64,000 nucleotides of DNA, taken from Aneurinibacillus tyrosinisolvens (GTDB taxonomy: Bacteria > Bacillota > Bacilli > Aneurinibacillales > Aneurinibacillaceae). Position numbers and translations under genes: made by a program. Positions 35,441 through 45,455 of this stretch are shown piece by piece. Positions within the stretch are counted from its first letter, which is position 1. Every line of letters begins with the position of its first letter. Location: the NCBI RefSeq assembly GCF_001015055.1, contig NZ_BBWZ01000009.1, positions 110,060 to 174,059 of the forward strand. The letters run 5' to 3'. The notes beneath the pieces are model-generated. The model saw only the letters and a list, made by a program, of their open reading frames with translations. It had not been told where the DNA came from and did no database searches.

Positions 35441-35767
35441 ATGGCTTATAATATTCCCGTAGAAGCTACACTTGATGTCATCGGAGGAAAGTGGAAAGTC
35501 GTCATTATGTGTCACCTGATTAAAGGGGAAAAACGAACGAGTGAATTGAAAAGGCTCATGCCTGGTATCACGCAAAAAATGCTGACCCAGCAGTTGCGGG
35601 AACTGGAGGAGGATGGCGTCGTGAACCGTATGGTTTTTGACCAGGTTCCGCCGAAAGTCGTTTACTCTTTAACAGAGTATGGCTGGTCTCTTCGTCCCAT
35701 TTTGGATGCGATGTGCAGTTGGGGAGAAGGTCATATTAAATTGACGGGTCAGGAAGTTTTAAATTAA
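35441..35767 (+). CDS. HxlR-family transcriptional regulator (YtcD-like)
   Basis: The 108-residue winged-helix protein has the family core ATLDVIGGKWKVVIMCHL and MPGITQKMLTQQLRELEEDGVV. It has no Cys in the N-terminal position used by redox-sensing HypR. It is divergent from the MFS gene and would control it and itself through the palindromes at 35383-35415. AAAGGGGGAG precedes the ATG. Confidence 0.9.
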   Translation: MAYNIPVEATLDVIGGKWKVVIMCHLIKGEKRTSELKRLMPGITQKMLTQQLRELEEDGVVNRMVFDQVPPKVVYSLTEYGWSLRPILDAMCSWGEGHIKLTGQEVLN

Positions 35768-35787
35768 ATAATAAATTTATCAGTAAC

Positions 35788-35834
35788 AAAAAGTGCAACT
35801 TCTTATGATTCATGTGGAGAGGTTGCACTTTTCT
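35788..35834 (+). terminator. Terminator after the hxlR-type gene
   Basis: AAAAAGTGCAAC pairs with GTTGCACTTTTCT across a 22-base loop that can itself fold partly. Confidence 0.75.
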
Positions 35835-35902
35835 AATTTAGTAAAAGTTATAGATGTTCGATGATAAAGATATTTAATTTCGTCCCTGGCATCGTATTAT
35901 TT

Positions 35903-36208
35903 TCAAAAATCAACGTACACATCATCGCCTTCCATGCTAACGGGAAACATGACCTGCTTTTCCAAGGGCTCAGCCTGTCCTGTTTCATCGATTCCCGTCT
36001 CTAAGTTGAACGCCCAGCCGTGTGCCGGGCAGACAAGACAATGATCCCTAATAATTCCGCGAGCCAGGCTGGCTCCCGCGTGTATGCATTCCTTCTGACT
36101 CGCATATACTTTTCCATTATGCTTAAGCACCAGAATTTCGACAAGCCCTCCGAGTTCAATAATCTGGGAGGACCTGAGCCCATCCACTTTTCCGATATAA
36201 TAGCGCAT
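35903..36208 (-). CDS. Rieske [2Fe-2S] ferredoxin-like protein
   Basis: The 101-residue single-domain protein has both Rieske cluster boxes: C-x-H in KECIHAG and C-x2-H in LVCPAHGWAF. It resembles NirD/BphF-type small Rieske proteins that carry electrons to an oxygenase or reductase. No partner enzyme is encoded nearby. AAGGAG seven bases before ATG 36208 sets the start. Confidence 0.9.
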   Translation of the reverse strand: MRYYIGKVDGLRSSQIIELGGLVEILVLKHNGKVYASQKECIHAGASLARGIIRDHCLVCPAHGWAFNLETGIDETGQAEPLEKQVMFPVSMEGDDVYVDF

Positions 36209-36288
36209 TGAAACACTCCTTATCACCTCTTACGGTGGTATGATGGTATGATGAAGAAATAAGTGTTGCAGAGAAAGAAGGAAACAAA

Positions 36289-37632
36289 ATGGCCGCAAAG
36301 CTTATGGACTTTACGGAAGGGAATATCATGCGCCAGATGGCTGTGTATTCCTTTCCGATATTTCTTACAAATGTGCTGCAGACATCGTACCAGTTCATTG
36401 ACAGCCTGTGGGTTGGGAATTTGCTTGGATCGGATGCCCTTGCTTCTGTATCTGTGTCCGCAAGTGTCGTATTCACCATGCTTTCCTTTATTATTGGGAT
36501 GAATGGGGCCACCCTCACGATCCTTGCCCAGCGGAAGGGAGCGGGGGATGAGGAGGGCCTAAAGGAATCGTTAAATGCCTTCGTTGTTGTATTCGCTATT
36601 TTATCCGCCGGAATCGGGGTTCTCGGGTACATTTTCTCCCCGCATATTTTGAACCTGATTGGAACACCGAAGGCTATACATTCTCTTGCCACCCAGTATC
36701 TGCAGGTAAACTTTATTGGCATTGTTTTTTTGTTCGGCTATAACTTCATCGGTACGGTACTGCGTGCGCTGGGGGACAGCAGAACGCCGATCCGCTTTGT
36801 TTTTATGGCAGTGCTGCTGAATACGGTTCTTGCCCCGCTGTTTATTTCTTATTTTGGCTGGGGAATTGTAGGCGCAGCGATAGCAACGATTATCTCCCAG
36901 GGTTTCTCCTTTGTTTACGCGCTCATCTATACACGGAGAACAGGGGCGATCCCGTTTGTCCGGCCGCATATTCCTTCCAGGCAGTACGCCCTGGCTATCT
37001 TTAGACTGGGAGTTCCGGCCGGCCTGCAGATGATGGTTATCTCAGGCGGAATGATTGCCATTATGAGTGTTGTAAACGCCTTTGGAGCTGATGTTGTCGC
37101 AGGATTTGGCGCATCCCAGCGGATGGACAGCCTCATTATGCTCCCGATTGTTACACTCGGCTCAGCGGTAAACAGTATGGCCGGCCAAAACATCGGAGCC
37201 GGGAAGTGGGAGCGGGTCGGTGAGATAACGCGCAGCGGAATTATTTTAATTATTAGCGTTTCTCTTGTCATCGCGCTTGCCGTTTACTTTACCGCCCCTA
37301 TGCTGCTTAACTTATTTGTCGACAACCCGAAGTCTATTTCATTCGGGACCCTTTACCTATCTACCGTTTGCTTTTTCTATCCTTTTCTGGGGATTAATTT
37401 TATATTGAACGGAATTATTCGCGGAGCCGGCGGTATGATGCAGATTCTGCTGCTTAATTTTATTTCATTCTGGGTGCTGCGCTACCCGCTTACCGCCTTC
37501 TTCTCCAAATTTGTTGGAGAGCAAGGAATCGCCTATGGGATGGGGACCAGCTTCATCATTAGCGCCCTATTTGCGGTTGCGTATTACAGGTGGGGACAGT
37601 GGCGCAGGATAAGGATTTTACAGAACAGGTAA
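36289..37632 (+). CDS. MATE-family multidrug efflux protein
   Basis: The 447-residue protein has twelve predicted membrane segments in two similar halves (N-terminal FPIFLTNVLQTSYQFIDSLW, and second half LGVPAGLQMMVISGGMIAIM). It should export cationic compounds using a Na+ or H+ gradient. The gene stands alone with AGAAGGAAA before the ATG and a terminator about 90 bases downstream. Confidence 0.92.
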   Translation: MAAKLMDFTEGNIMRQMAVYSFPIFLTNVLQTSYQFIDSLWVGNLLGSDALASVSVSASVVFTMLSFIIGMNGATLTILAQRKGAGDEEGLKESLNAFVVVFAILSAGIGVLGYIFSPHILNLIGTPKAIHSLATQYLQVNFIGIVFLFGYNFIGTVLRALGDSRTPIRFVFMAVLLNTVLAPLFISYFGWGIVGAAIATIISQGFSFVYALIYTRRTGAIPFVRPHIPSRQYALAIFRLGVPAGLQMMVISGGMIAIMSVVNAFGADVVAGFGASQRMDSLIMLPIVTLGSAVNSMAGQNIGAGKWERVGEITRSGIILIISVSLVIALAVYFTAPMLLNLFVDNPKSISFGTLYLSTVCFFYPFLGINFILNGIIRGAGGMMQILLLNFISFWVLRYPLTAFFSKFVGEQGIAYGMGTSFIISALFAVAYYRWGQWRRIRILQNR

Positions 37633-37721
37633 AATGTGACGATGAGCATATAGAGGCGGCGAGAAATTGGGTCGCTGGTCATTGTAGACATGTTTCGGAT
37701 TAAATGGTACGATTTACTAAA

Positions 37722-37768
37722 GAAGCGTTCACTGACCTTGGTTTTCGGGGTTAGGAACGCTTTTTTTA
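37722..37768 (+). terminator. Terminator between the MATE and CAP-domain genes
   Basis: AAGCGTTC pairs with GAACGCTT, followed by TTTTTT. The loop is about 22 bases. Confidence 0.75.
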
Positions 37769-37798
37769 TAAAAAGACAAATTAGGGAGTTGTTTAGAG

Positions 37799-38791
37799 TT
37801 GAGATTAGCGCGAAAAGTGACGATATCGTTGGCAGCCTTAACCGCCGCATTTACGTTCGGAGTGTGGACAGGCTCTCCGATAGCCGGTACACAGGATACA
37901 AGTGAAAACGTTACGAACGTGGCTACGGTCACTTCTTCGAGCTTTAAGGCAAACCTGGGTGATAAATGGGAGACAGTGAAGGCAAGAGCGGGGATGCCGA
38001 AGCGGTTTGATACAGGAATAAAGGAAACGAAATGGTGGATTTATGATAACGATTGGATTGGGTACCGCAATGGAAAGGTTGTTGAGCTTTTCACCAGTTA
38101 CCCATCCATGCAATATAACGGAATAAAGATTGGCATGACGAGAGGCGAGGTGCAGAAGAAGCTAGCGTATACATCCCGCCCGCAATGGAGTGTCTTCAAC
38201 GCCATGTTCTCCTTCCAAAATACTGGGACAGAGAAAGTGCTCTACAAAGCAGGCTCGCAGGCGCTGATCGCCTACTACGACACGCTGGATGGGAATAAAC
38301 TTCTCGGCCTTCGCGTTGTCAATCCTGAAGAACTCGTTTATAAAAAATACTTTGGGTATACGTACCAGTATGTAAAACGTCCTACTATCCCTGTCTTTAC
38401 TACAGATGCTGCAGCCGTAAACAAGCAGGGAGCCGAGGAAATTCTGCTGCTAAGCAATGTTGAACGTATGAAGAAAAAGGTGCCTGGACTGACCTGGAGT
38501 TCACAAGCGGCACTGTCTTCTTACAAGCATAGTAAAGATATGAGTGTGCACAAATATTTTTCTCATACATTGTTTGATGGCCGTTCACCATTCGACTTGA
38601 TGGCTGCGGAAAAAATTAAATACAGCGTTGCGGCAGAAAACATTGCAATGGGGTATACGGACAGTATTGAGGCGGTGTTTGGATGGATGAACAGCACAGG
38701 GCACCGGAAGAGCCTGCTGAACCCATCGTTCAAAAAACTCGGTGCCGGCGTATACAGCACGTATTATACACAGCACTTTTACACACCGTAA
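37799..38791 (+). CDS. Secreted CAP/SCP-domain protein with CAP-associated N-terminal domain
   Basis: The 330-residue protein has a signal peptide (RLARKVTISLAALTAAFTFG), an N-terminal region resembling the CAP-associated domain of B. subtilis YlbC (LGDKWETVKARAGMPKRFD, IKIGMTRGEVQKKL) and a C-terminal CAP domain (HSKDMSVHKYFSHTLFDGRS, AENIAMGY, STGHRKSLLNPSF). These secreted proteins are common in sporulating Bacilli; their activity is unknown. The start is TTG 37799 behind AGGGAG at a somewhat long spacing. Confidence 0.85.
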   Translation: MRLARKVTISLAALTAAFTFGVWTGSPIAGTQDTSENVTNVATVTSSSFKANLGDKWETVKARAGMPKRFDTGIKETKWWIYDNDWIGYRNGKVVELFTSYPSMQYNGIKIGMTRGEVQKKLAYTSRPQWSVFNAMFSFQNTGTEKVLYKAGSQALIAYYDTLDGNKLLGLRVVNPEELVYKKYFGYTYQYVKRPTIPVFTTDAAAVNKQGAEEILLLSNVERMKKKVPGLTWSSQAALSSYKHSKDMSVHKYFSHTLFDGRSPFDLMAAEKIKYSVAAENIAMGYTDSIEAVFGWMNSTGHRKSLLNPSFKKLGAGVYSTYYTQHFYTP

Positions 38792-38878
38792 AGTAAAATT
38801 GCTCTTTGACAAGTTCCCTTAAGCCAAGTAAAATATCATTTGATTGCCTGTAATTTATGAGTGGAAGGGACGAGTACT

Positions 38879-39115
38879 ATGTCTATGTGGAATTATATTA
38901 TTCCTATCCTAACGCTGGTCGTAGGATTGGTGGGAGGATTCTCCATCGGCGTCTGGTATTTGAAGCGCCAGATGACAAACATGCAGATGGATGAAAAGCA
39001 GCTTCAACAAATCGCCCGTTCAATGGGCATGAATTTGAATCAGAAGCAATTGAACCAGATGACCCGGAGAATGCAGAATACAAAGCCGGGAGCACCAAAG
39101 AAGAAAAAATACTAG
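38879..39115 (+). CDS. yneF: YneF-like (UPF0154) small membrane protein
   Basis: The 78-residue protein has one N-terminal membrane segment (about 5-26, IIPILTLVVGLVGGFSIG) and the conserved tail MDEKQLQQIARSMGMNLNQK typical of UPF0154. Function is unknown. GGAAGGGA precedes ATG 38879. It is followed by its own terminator. Confidence 0.9.
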   Translation: MSMWNYIIPILTLVVGLVGGFSIGVWYLKRQMTNMQMDEKQLQQIARSMGMNLNQKQLNQMTRRMQNTKPGAPKKKKY

Positions 39116-39135
39116 TTCCGGTATATTGGTATTTA

Positions 39136-39170
39136 GAAAGGCTGTGGGTTCATGTCCGCAGCCTTTTTCA
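39136..39170 (+). terminator. Terminator after yneF
   Basis: AAAGGCTGTGG pairs with CCGCAGCCTTTTT. Confidence 0.8.
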
Positions 39171-39183
39171 TTTGTGGGAACAA

Positions 39184-39232
39184 TAAAAAAGCGCATTGCC
39201 ATCGATACAAAAGTAACTGGGCAATGCGCTTG
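39184..39232 (-). terminator. Terminator after the yfhP-like gene
   Basis: AAAAAGCGCATTGCC pairs with GGCAATGCGCTT. On the minus strand the stem is followed by TTTTTTATTG. Confidence 0.8.
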
Positions 39233-39236
39233 TGGG

Positions 39237-40226
39237 TTATGATTTTTCGAGAGCCAATTCAGGAACAAGGAGCTTTTCTTCGATTTTATGTTCGCGGTAT
39301 TCCCATCCTGTATAGGAAGTGAGAATGTTTAACTGCTCATCAAGGTGAACGATAGCAACGAAGGCATAATGTGTTTTCGTCCGGTATCGCAAATCGATCC
39401 ACCGAACTTCATATCCGAATTCACGTTTTGCTGTATATACATGAGGATGGCGGGTGAATGAGAGAAAAGCTTGCACATTCTCATCCGCTTTCGCTTTCTC
39501 AATTATCGTATTCTCATCTTTTTTATAAAAAGTATCGTGCCATATAATCTCTTTATTTCTCAATTCACCTACGTAATAAGCGGCTGCCGTATCCGCGACG
39601 ATTCCCCAGCGGGTCCAGCGAATCGTAGGCTGGAGAATATAGTGGCCTTCTTCACCAAGGTTTGCTTTAACGTAAGTAAGCAGCCTGCGGTATGCAACGA
39701 CGCGCTGTACAATATAAGTAAGCATGACGGCGTACACCACGCTGAATATGTGTCCCGGGTGCAGACCTGCCTCCCAGAAAAGGAAGCCAAGGATGTGAAT
39801 TCCCATAATAAACGGGTCAAAAATATTAATGACGTTTAATGCGATCCACCGCTTTGTAAACGGGCGCCCCGCCTGTGTTCCATACGAATTAAACAAATCG
39901 ATGGAAACGTGAACAACGACGGCCAGCAGGGTCCATAAAAGCAAGTGCAGAAATGAAATACCCGGGTGGAACAAATATACGCCTCCGCTAATTAAACCGG
40001 TCCAAATAAGAAGAGCCGGAATCGAGTGGGAACGCCCGCGATGATTGCGAATGTACGTAGCATTTCCCTTTAACTTCAACACAGTGTCAATATCAGGTGC
40101 CTGAGAACCAATTAACGTCCCTAACAGCACGGCACTCGCCAATTCAGGCTGTGCTGCAACCGCAGGGTCCATGTACGCGAGACCTGCAAGACCAAACCCC
40201 ATAGCAATGTGGGTACCTGTATCCAA
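39237..40226 (-). CDS. yfhP: Membrane-bound metal-dependent hydrolase, YfhP-like
   Basis: The 329-residue protein has the YdjM/DUF457 fold: N-terminal MDTGTHIAMGF, APDIDTVL and NHRGRSHS supply conserved His and Asp, followed by several membrane segments. The C-terminal third is soluble. B. subtilis yfhP lies directly before mutY (yfhQ), as here in divergent orientation, which supports the name. The biochemical activity is not established. Confidence 0.85.
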   Translation of the reverse strand: MDTGTHIAMGFGLAGLAYMDPAVAAQPELASAVLLGTLIGSQAPDIDTVLKLKGNATYIRNHRGRSHSIPALLIWTGLISGGVYLFHPGISFLHLLLWTLLAVVVHVSIDLFNSYGTQAGRPFTKRWIALNVINIFDPFIMGIHILGFLFWEAGLHPGHIFSVVYAVMLTYIVQRVVAYRRLLTYVKANLGEEGHYILQPTIRWTRWGIVADTAAAYYVGELRNKEIIWHDTFYKKDENTIIEKAKADENVQAFLSFTRHPHVYTAKREFGYEVRWIDLRYRTKTHYAFVAIVHLDEQLNILTSYTGWEYREHKIEEKLLVPELALEKS

Positions 40227-40415
40227 CCTTTAATTCCCCCAATTCCTACTTGTGAGCCAGTTTAGTGGCTCGTTATTTTATATATGCACACCGGCTGAAA
40301 TTTTTCCTTTTCATGCACGGTGCGAAGCGATATCTTTATTATAAAGGATACTGCGAAAAAAGTTTAGCTATTTTACATAAAATCCATAATTTTTTATTCA
40401 AGGAGGATTCAATAA

Positions 40416-40742
40416 TTGACAGCGGTTAAGGTGTTTGCAGAATATAAAGTAAAAGAAGAGATGCGCGGGCAATATTTGGAGAAAGTGAGCCACCTTTCTC
40501 TTGCGATGGAAAAAATTGGTGTGACGAATTTTTTCGTATACGAAGGGGTGGATCAACCCAATCTTTTTGTCGAAATGTTTCATGTACCTTCTGTAGAGGC
40601 GTACCGCAAGCTAAAGAGAAAGCGGTGTGAAGAGAAGGCAGAAGGCGGCGTCTTCTGGCAGAGTATTAATGATTGCATTGATGGGGGTAGCGAAAAGCTG
40701 CATATGTGGGCATTCACCCCTGTTACCAGAAGCGAGGGATAA
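40416..40742 (+). CDS. Unknown protein upstream of mutY
   Basis: The 108-residue protein may adopt a dimeric alpha/beta-barrel fold (VKVFAEYKVKEEMRGQYLE, NLFVEMFHVPSVEAYRKL), but I do not recognise the family with confidence. The start is TTG 40416 with AAGGAGG nine bases upstream. It ends three bases before mutY begins, so the two are co-transcribed. Confidence 0.7.
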   Translation: MTAVKVFAEYKVKEEMRGQYLEKVSHLSLAMEKIGVTNFFVYEGVDQPNLFVEMFHVPSVEAYRKLKRKRCEEKAEGGVFWQSINDCIDGGSEKLHMWAFTPVTRSEG

Positions 40743-40745
40743 AAA

Positions 40746-41854
40746 ATGGCAAAGCAGCAAGAACAGCATAAACAGTATACAGCAGCCTTCGCTGTCCAGG
40801 AATTCCAGAATCAACTTCTATACTGGTTTGAAAGGCAGCAGAGAGACTTGCCGTGGCGGCAAAATCGTGATGCGTACCGTGTCTGGGTGTCAGAAATTAT
40901 GCTGCAGCAGACGAGAGTAGACACCGTTATCCCTTTCTATGAACGCTTTATGGAGCGTTTTCCTACGATAAGTCATTTGGCGGAAGCGGATATAGAAGAA
41001 GTGTACAAGTACTGGGAAGGGCTTGGCTATTACTCCAGGGCACGCAACCTCCATTCGGCCGTAAAAGAAGTACAGGAGAATTACAGCGGTACCGTTCCGG
41101 ACACGCCTGAGGAGATTCATAAGCTTAAGGGGGTCGGCCCTTACACGGCAGGGGCGATTCTCAGCATTGCCTACGGCGTACCTGAGCCGGCGGTAGACGG
41201 TAACGTCATGCGGGTGCTGTCCCGTATTTTTTTAATCGAGGAAGACATTATGAAGGTAAAGACAAGAAAGCTGTTTGAGGATATTATCCGGGACATTATC
41301 GCTCGCCAGAATCCGTCGTTTTTTAACCAGGCGCTGATGGAGCTCGGGGCATTAATTTGTATTCCGCGTTCTCCCCGCTGCGCCGTGTGCCCGGTAGCTG
41401 CGCACTGCCGTGCCCGGCAAGAAGGGGTGCAGGAGAGCCTCCCTGTCAAAAAGAAAGCAAAGCAGGTTCGTGTCCAGGAAATGGCGGTCGCCTCATAGAA
41501 AGAGAGGATGGAAACTTCCTTCTCCATAGAAGGTCGGATACAGGCCTGCTCGCCCGCATGTGGGAGTTTCCGAATACCCCGGTTTCAAACAGAGAAGGTG
41601 CGAGGGGAGAGCTGAGCAAATACGTGTATGAAACGTTTGGCGTCCAGGTCGTTCCCGGAGAAAAGGTAATGGAGCATACGCATGTGTTTTCCCATTTGCA
41701 GTGGAATCTTGAGGTGTATTCTTGCAAGTATGAAGGGCAGGACATAGAGACTGGCATCCAGGAGAATAAGGAACGAATGAGATGGATCGAACAAGAAAAT
41801 ATGGCAGAGTATCCATTCTCTGTCTCACATAAGAAAATAGTGGAGGCCCTCTAG
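40746..41854 (+). pseudogene. mutY: Adenine DNA glycosylase MutY, frameshifted in the linker
   Basis: The first frame (to 41498) has the glycosylase core: catalytic Glu50 ([11 protein letters not shown]), helix-hairpin-helix [15 protein letters not shown], Asp151 (AVDGNV) and the 4Fe-4S Cys at 205, 212, 215 and 221. It stops after [11 protein letters not shown]. The NUDIX-like C-terminal domain that recognises 8-oxoG continues in another frame ([14 protein letters not shown] to 41854). Adding one C at 41491-41492 restores MAVALIEREDG and a protein of about 369 residues. As written, the product lacks the 8-oxoG recognition domain and should poorly prevent G-to-T mutations. A sequencing deletion is the simplest alternative. 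Confidence 0.88.
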
Positions 41855-41950
41855 GAGGGGTTCCAGGCAACGCTATTCTAAAAAAGGGTGGGGATATAAT
41901 GGAATATAAACGTAAGGAAAAGGCTGGCTAAATAACAATGCTTGTATAAA

Positions 41951-41991
41951 ACAAAAGCCCTGGGCGTATTTTGCCGCAGGGCTTTTGTTTT
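41951..41991. terminator. Bidirectional terminator between mutY and the BI-1 gene
   Basis: AAAAGCCCTG pairs with CAGGGCTTTT, with T runs on both strands. Confidence 0.8.
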
Positions 41992-42007
41992 AAGCAGAAA
42001 TTTGCTA

Positions 42008-42688
42008 TTAGTCCCGATTGCCAAAAATTCGCAGCAGATAGAGAAACAAATTTATAAAATCGAGGTATAAGACGAGCGCTCCAATAATTGCTTCTTTTGT
42101 ATCGTCAACAGTGCCCTCGTTCCCAATAATGTTGCCCTCTTTAATCTTCTGGACATCATAGGCGGTAAGGCCTGTAAAAATAAGAACACCTGCATACGTG
42201 ACGATCCAATACAAGCCGCTGCTTTGCAGCCATATGTTTATGAGCGTGGCAAGAAGGAGCCCAATAAGTGCCATGAACAGGATGGAACCCATACGGGATA
42301 AATCTCGTTTTGTTACATATCCGTAAACAGAAACCGCCCCAAACATCCCCGCTGTAATAAAGAAGGTAGTACCGATGGATTCGGCTGTATAGATAGAAAA
42401 AAGCAGGGAAAACGTAATTCCGTTCAATGCAGCATATATAAAGAAAAGCAGCGTGGCGGCTGTGACCGACAGTTTATGAATTCTGGCGGAAAGGTAAAAC
42501 ACCATGACAAGTTCTACGATAAGAATGCCGAAGAAGCCATACGGATGCTCGGAGAAATAAGAAATGACATTATTATTCCTGCTCAGGAGAAACGAAACAA
42601 CGGCTGTCATCAGCAAGCCGACGAACATCCAGGAAAATACGCGCTGCATGTAGCGCCGCTGTTCCTGAACAACGGTTGCTATATTCAA
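42008..42688 (-). CDS. Bax inhibitor-1 family membrane protein
   Basis: The 226-residue protein has seven membrane segments and the C-terminal BI-1 motif (TGLTAYDVQKIKEG, ALVLYLDFINLFLYLLRIFG). B. subtilis YetJ of this family is a pH-sensitive calcium leak channel. The start is best placed at TTG 42688, eight bases after GGAGG; the ATG at 42703 overlaps that ribosome site. Confidence 0.88.
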   Translation of the reverse strand: MNIATVVQEQRRYMQRVFSWMFVGLLMTAVVSFLLSRNNNVISYFSEHPYGFFGILIVELVMVFYLSARIHKLSVTAATLLFFIYAALNGITFSLLFSIYTAESIGTTFFITAGMFGAVSVYGYVTKRDLSRMGSILFMALIGLLLATLINIWLQSSGLYWIVTYAGVLIFTGLTAYDVQKIKEGNIIGNEGTVDDTKEAIIGALVLYLDFINLFLYLLRIFGNRD

Positions 42689-42751
42689 TGTAAACACCTC
42701 CATTCCTATATAGTATAGGTTGCTATCATTATACTATACGCGTCCGCATAG

Positions 42752-42788
42752 TAAAAAAAGACTCCCGTTCAAGCAAAGGGAGTCTTTC
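42752..42788 (-). terminator. Terminator after sodA
   Basis: AAAGACTCCC and GGGAGTCTTT pair perfectly, with TTTTTTT following on the minus strand. Confidence 0.85.
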
Positions 42789-42794
42789 CTGTTT

Positions 42795-43403
42795 TTATTT
42801 CGCTGCGTTGTAGCGCTTGTTCACTTCATCCCAGTTTACTGTGTTCCACCATGCAGACACGTAATCAGGACGTTTGTTTTGATATTTTAAGTAGTAAGCG
42901 TGCTCCCATACGTCCACACCAAGAATTGGCGTTTTTCCTTCCATCAGAGGGTTATCCTGGTTTGGTGTGCTTGTAATAGCGAGCTTGCCGCCATCAACAA
43001 CAACCCATGCCCAGCCGCTTCCGAAACGGGTAGCTGCAGCTTTCGCAAATTCTTCTTTCAGCTTATCAAAGCCTCCGAAAGCTTCAATAGCCTGAGCAAC
43101 ATCACCAGTAGGCTCTCCGCCGCCGTTCGGGCTCATAATCTCCCAGAACAAGCTGTGGTTGTAGTGGCCGCCGCCGTTGTTGCGGACAGCACCCCGAATG
43201 TTTTCAGGAACGCTGTCAATGTTTCTCATTAAATCTTCAATGCTCTGTCCTGCCAATTGTTCGTTTCCTTCAAGAGCAGCATTAAGGTTGTTTACGTATG
43301 TTGCGTGATGTCTGTCGTGGTGAATCTCCATTGTTTGAGCATCGATATGAGGCTCAAGCGCGTCAAAAGAGTAAGGTAGAGCTGGTAATTCAAATTTTGC
43401 CAT
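42795..43403 (-). CDS. sodA: Superoxide dismutase, Mn/Fe type
   Basis: The 202-residue protein has all metal ligands in context: [24 protein letters not shown] and [18 protein letters not shown]. The [15 protein letters not shown] region suits the manganese type. It converts superoxide to hydrogen peroxide and oxygen. AAGGAGG nine bases before ATG 43403 fixes the start. It is a single-gene unit with a strong terminator. Confidence 0.96.
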   Translation of the reverse strand: MAKFELPALPYSFDALEPHIDAQTMEIHHDRHHATYVNNLNAALEGNEQLAGQSIEDLMRNIDSVPENIRGAVRNNGGGHYNHSLFWEIMSPNGGGEPTGDVAQAIEAFGGFDKLKEEFAKAAATRFGSGWAWVVVDGGKLAITSTPNQDNPLMEGKTPILGVDVWEHAYYLKYQNKRPDYVSAWWNTVNWDEVNKRYNAAK

Positions 43404-43586
43404 AACGTAAATCCTCCTTGTGGGTTTGTACGAAAATGTTTCCAAAATCCATTATATCGTACTGGCATTATAATTCAATACTAAACAGATGAGAAAGTAT
43501 AATAAATCTCCTGTCATTCATTTCTTAAGTTGTGCATTGCTGCTCGATTTCATGTGCAGGTATGGTATAATTTGTTGAATACATAA

Positions 43587-44360
<774 letters not shown>

Positions 44361-44387
44361 CAGAATACGCAGGAGGACAGGAAGGCC

Positions 44388-44415
44388 GCTTATAAATTGG
44401 GCCTTCCTTCCTTTT
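44388..44415 (+). terminator. Terminator after fabL
   Basis: GGAAGGCC pairs with GGCCTTCC and is followed by TTCCTTTT. Confidence 0.75.
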
Positions 44416-44520
44416 ATGACAAACAAAATTCACAAAGAAGCATAAAAATGAAAGGGTTTTCTCCCCCCTCCTGAATATATATATAATTATTGCAATTATA
44501 AAATAGGGAGGGCGAAGATA

Positions 44521-44811
44521 ATGTATCCTCTAGAAGAAGTACTAACGTGGGAAGCTAAGATGGCAGATGATTTGGATCAGGAGAGACAGCTGCTTGCCGC
44601 GTACCGCTGGATTAAAATAGACTTAAACGATAGACGCCAAACCCTTCTTCAAGAAGATACGATTGACGTTCCCGCACTCCAACAGCTGGATGAAGCGATT
44701 GTTAGCATCATCGAGTTAATTGATGAAAAAAAGCACCGCATAGAGGAAAAGCAAAGAGAAGTTGAAGCCATGTTTTACCAATGGCAACAGGTCCTTTTGC
44801 AAGAAAAATAA
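44521..44811 (+). CDS. ygaB: YgaB-like coiled-coil protein
   Basis: The 96-residue protein is almost wholly helical, with two charged coiled-coil stretches (LDEAIVSIIELIDEKKHRIEEKQREVE). Its position between fabL and ygaC suggests the YgaB family. Function is unknown. GGGAGGGCG precedes the ATG. Confidence 0.75.
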   Translation: MYPLEEVLTWEAKMADDLDQERQLLAAYRWIKIDLNDRRQTLLQEDTIDVPALQQLDEAIVSIIELIDEKKHRIEEKQREVEAMFYQWQQVLLQEK

Positions 44812-44853
44812 AAAAAACCTGCCTGCCTGCATCATGCTTGGGCAGGTTTTCTT
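44812..44853 (+). terminator. Terminator after ygaB
   Basis: AAAACCTGCC pairs with GGGCAGGTTTT, followed by CTTTG. The loop contains CCTGCATCATGC. Confidence 0.75.
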
Positions 44854-44945
44854 TGTGGGGTTGTGCTCAACTATATGATAAATAGCGACATTTTATATGT
44901 TGTAGTGTAAAATAAGAAGAGACGAAAAGCAGGGGGGCTACAGGC

Positions 44946-45359
44946 GTGCTAATACGTTCGTTTCGCTTAGGAGATTACGCTCACATCAGTACAATATGGC
45001 AGGAGACAGGGCTGGAGCAGACAGAGACAGAAACGCTTGATGCGCTTGCCAAACAGCTGGCATGGGACAGTGAGCTTGTTATGATTGCTGAGTATGAGGA
45101 TAAAGTTGCAGGTGTTATTGTTGGAACGATTGACGGTGCCCGCGGGTATTTTTACCGTCTGGCTGTTAATCCGGCTTACCAGAATCTAGGGATTGGCCGT
45201 AAGCTTGTTGAAGCTTTGGAGAAACGCTTTAAGGAAAAGGGTGTTACGAGAGTATTTATCATGGTAAACCAGGATAATAAGAAAGTGATTCCTTTTTATA
45301 GCTCGATGGGGTATGAGGTAAAGGAGTATATTACATTATCCAAGAAAATCTCATCATAA
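44946..45359 (+). CDS. GNAT-family acetyltransferase
   Basis: The 137-residue protein has GNAT motif A (LAVNPAYQNLGIGRKLVEALE) and motif B (IPFYSSMGYEVKE). The start is GTG 44946 with GGGGGG eight bases upstream. The short form and NQDNKKVIPFY segment recall small protein or peptide acetyltransferases (RimI-like), but the substrate is unknown. Confidence 0.85.
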   Translation: MLIRSFRLGDYAHISTIWQETGLEQTETETLDALAKQLAWDSELVMIAEYEDKVAGVIVGTIDGARGYFYRLAVNPAYQNLGIGRKLVEALEKRFKEKGVTRVFIMVNQDNKKVIPFYSSMGYEVKEYITLSKKISS

Positions 45360-45455
45360 CCGGATGGGTTTATAATAGGATTTTCTTTCGAAAGAGAATA
45401 AAAATAACGGGAAGTATATAAGTATATAAACCACGTAGAAAGAAAGGAGAGCGTG

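Noticed and set aside
36230..36260. Short direct repeat GGTATGATGGTATGATG before the MATE gene
   Set aside because: It is only two copies of eight bases and shows no sign of function.
41899..41931. Ten-codon ORF (MEYKRKEKAG) with a GGTGGGG site after mutY
   Set aside because: It is too short to support as a gene without conservation data, and no known family matches.
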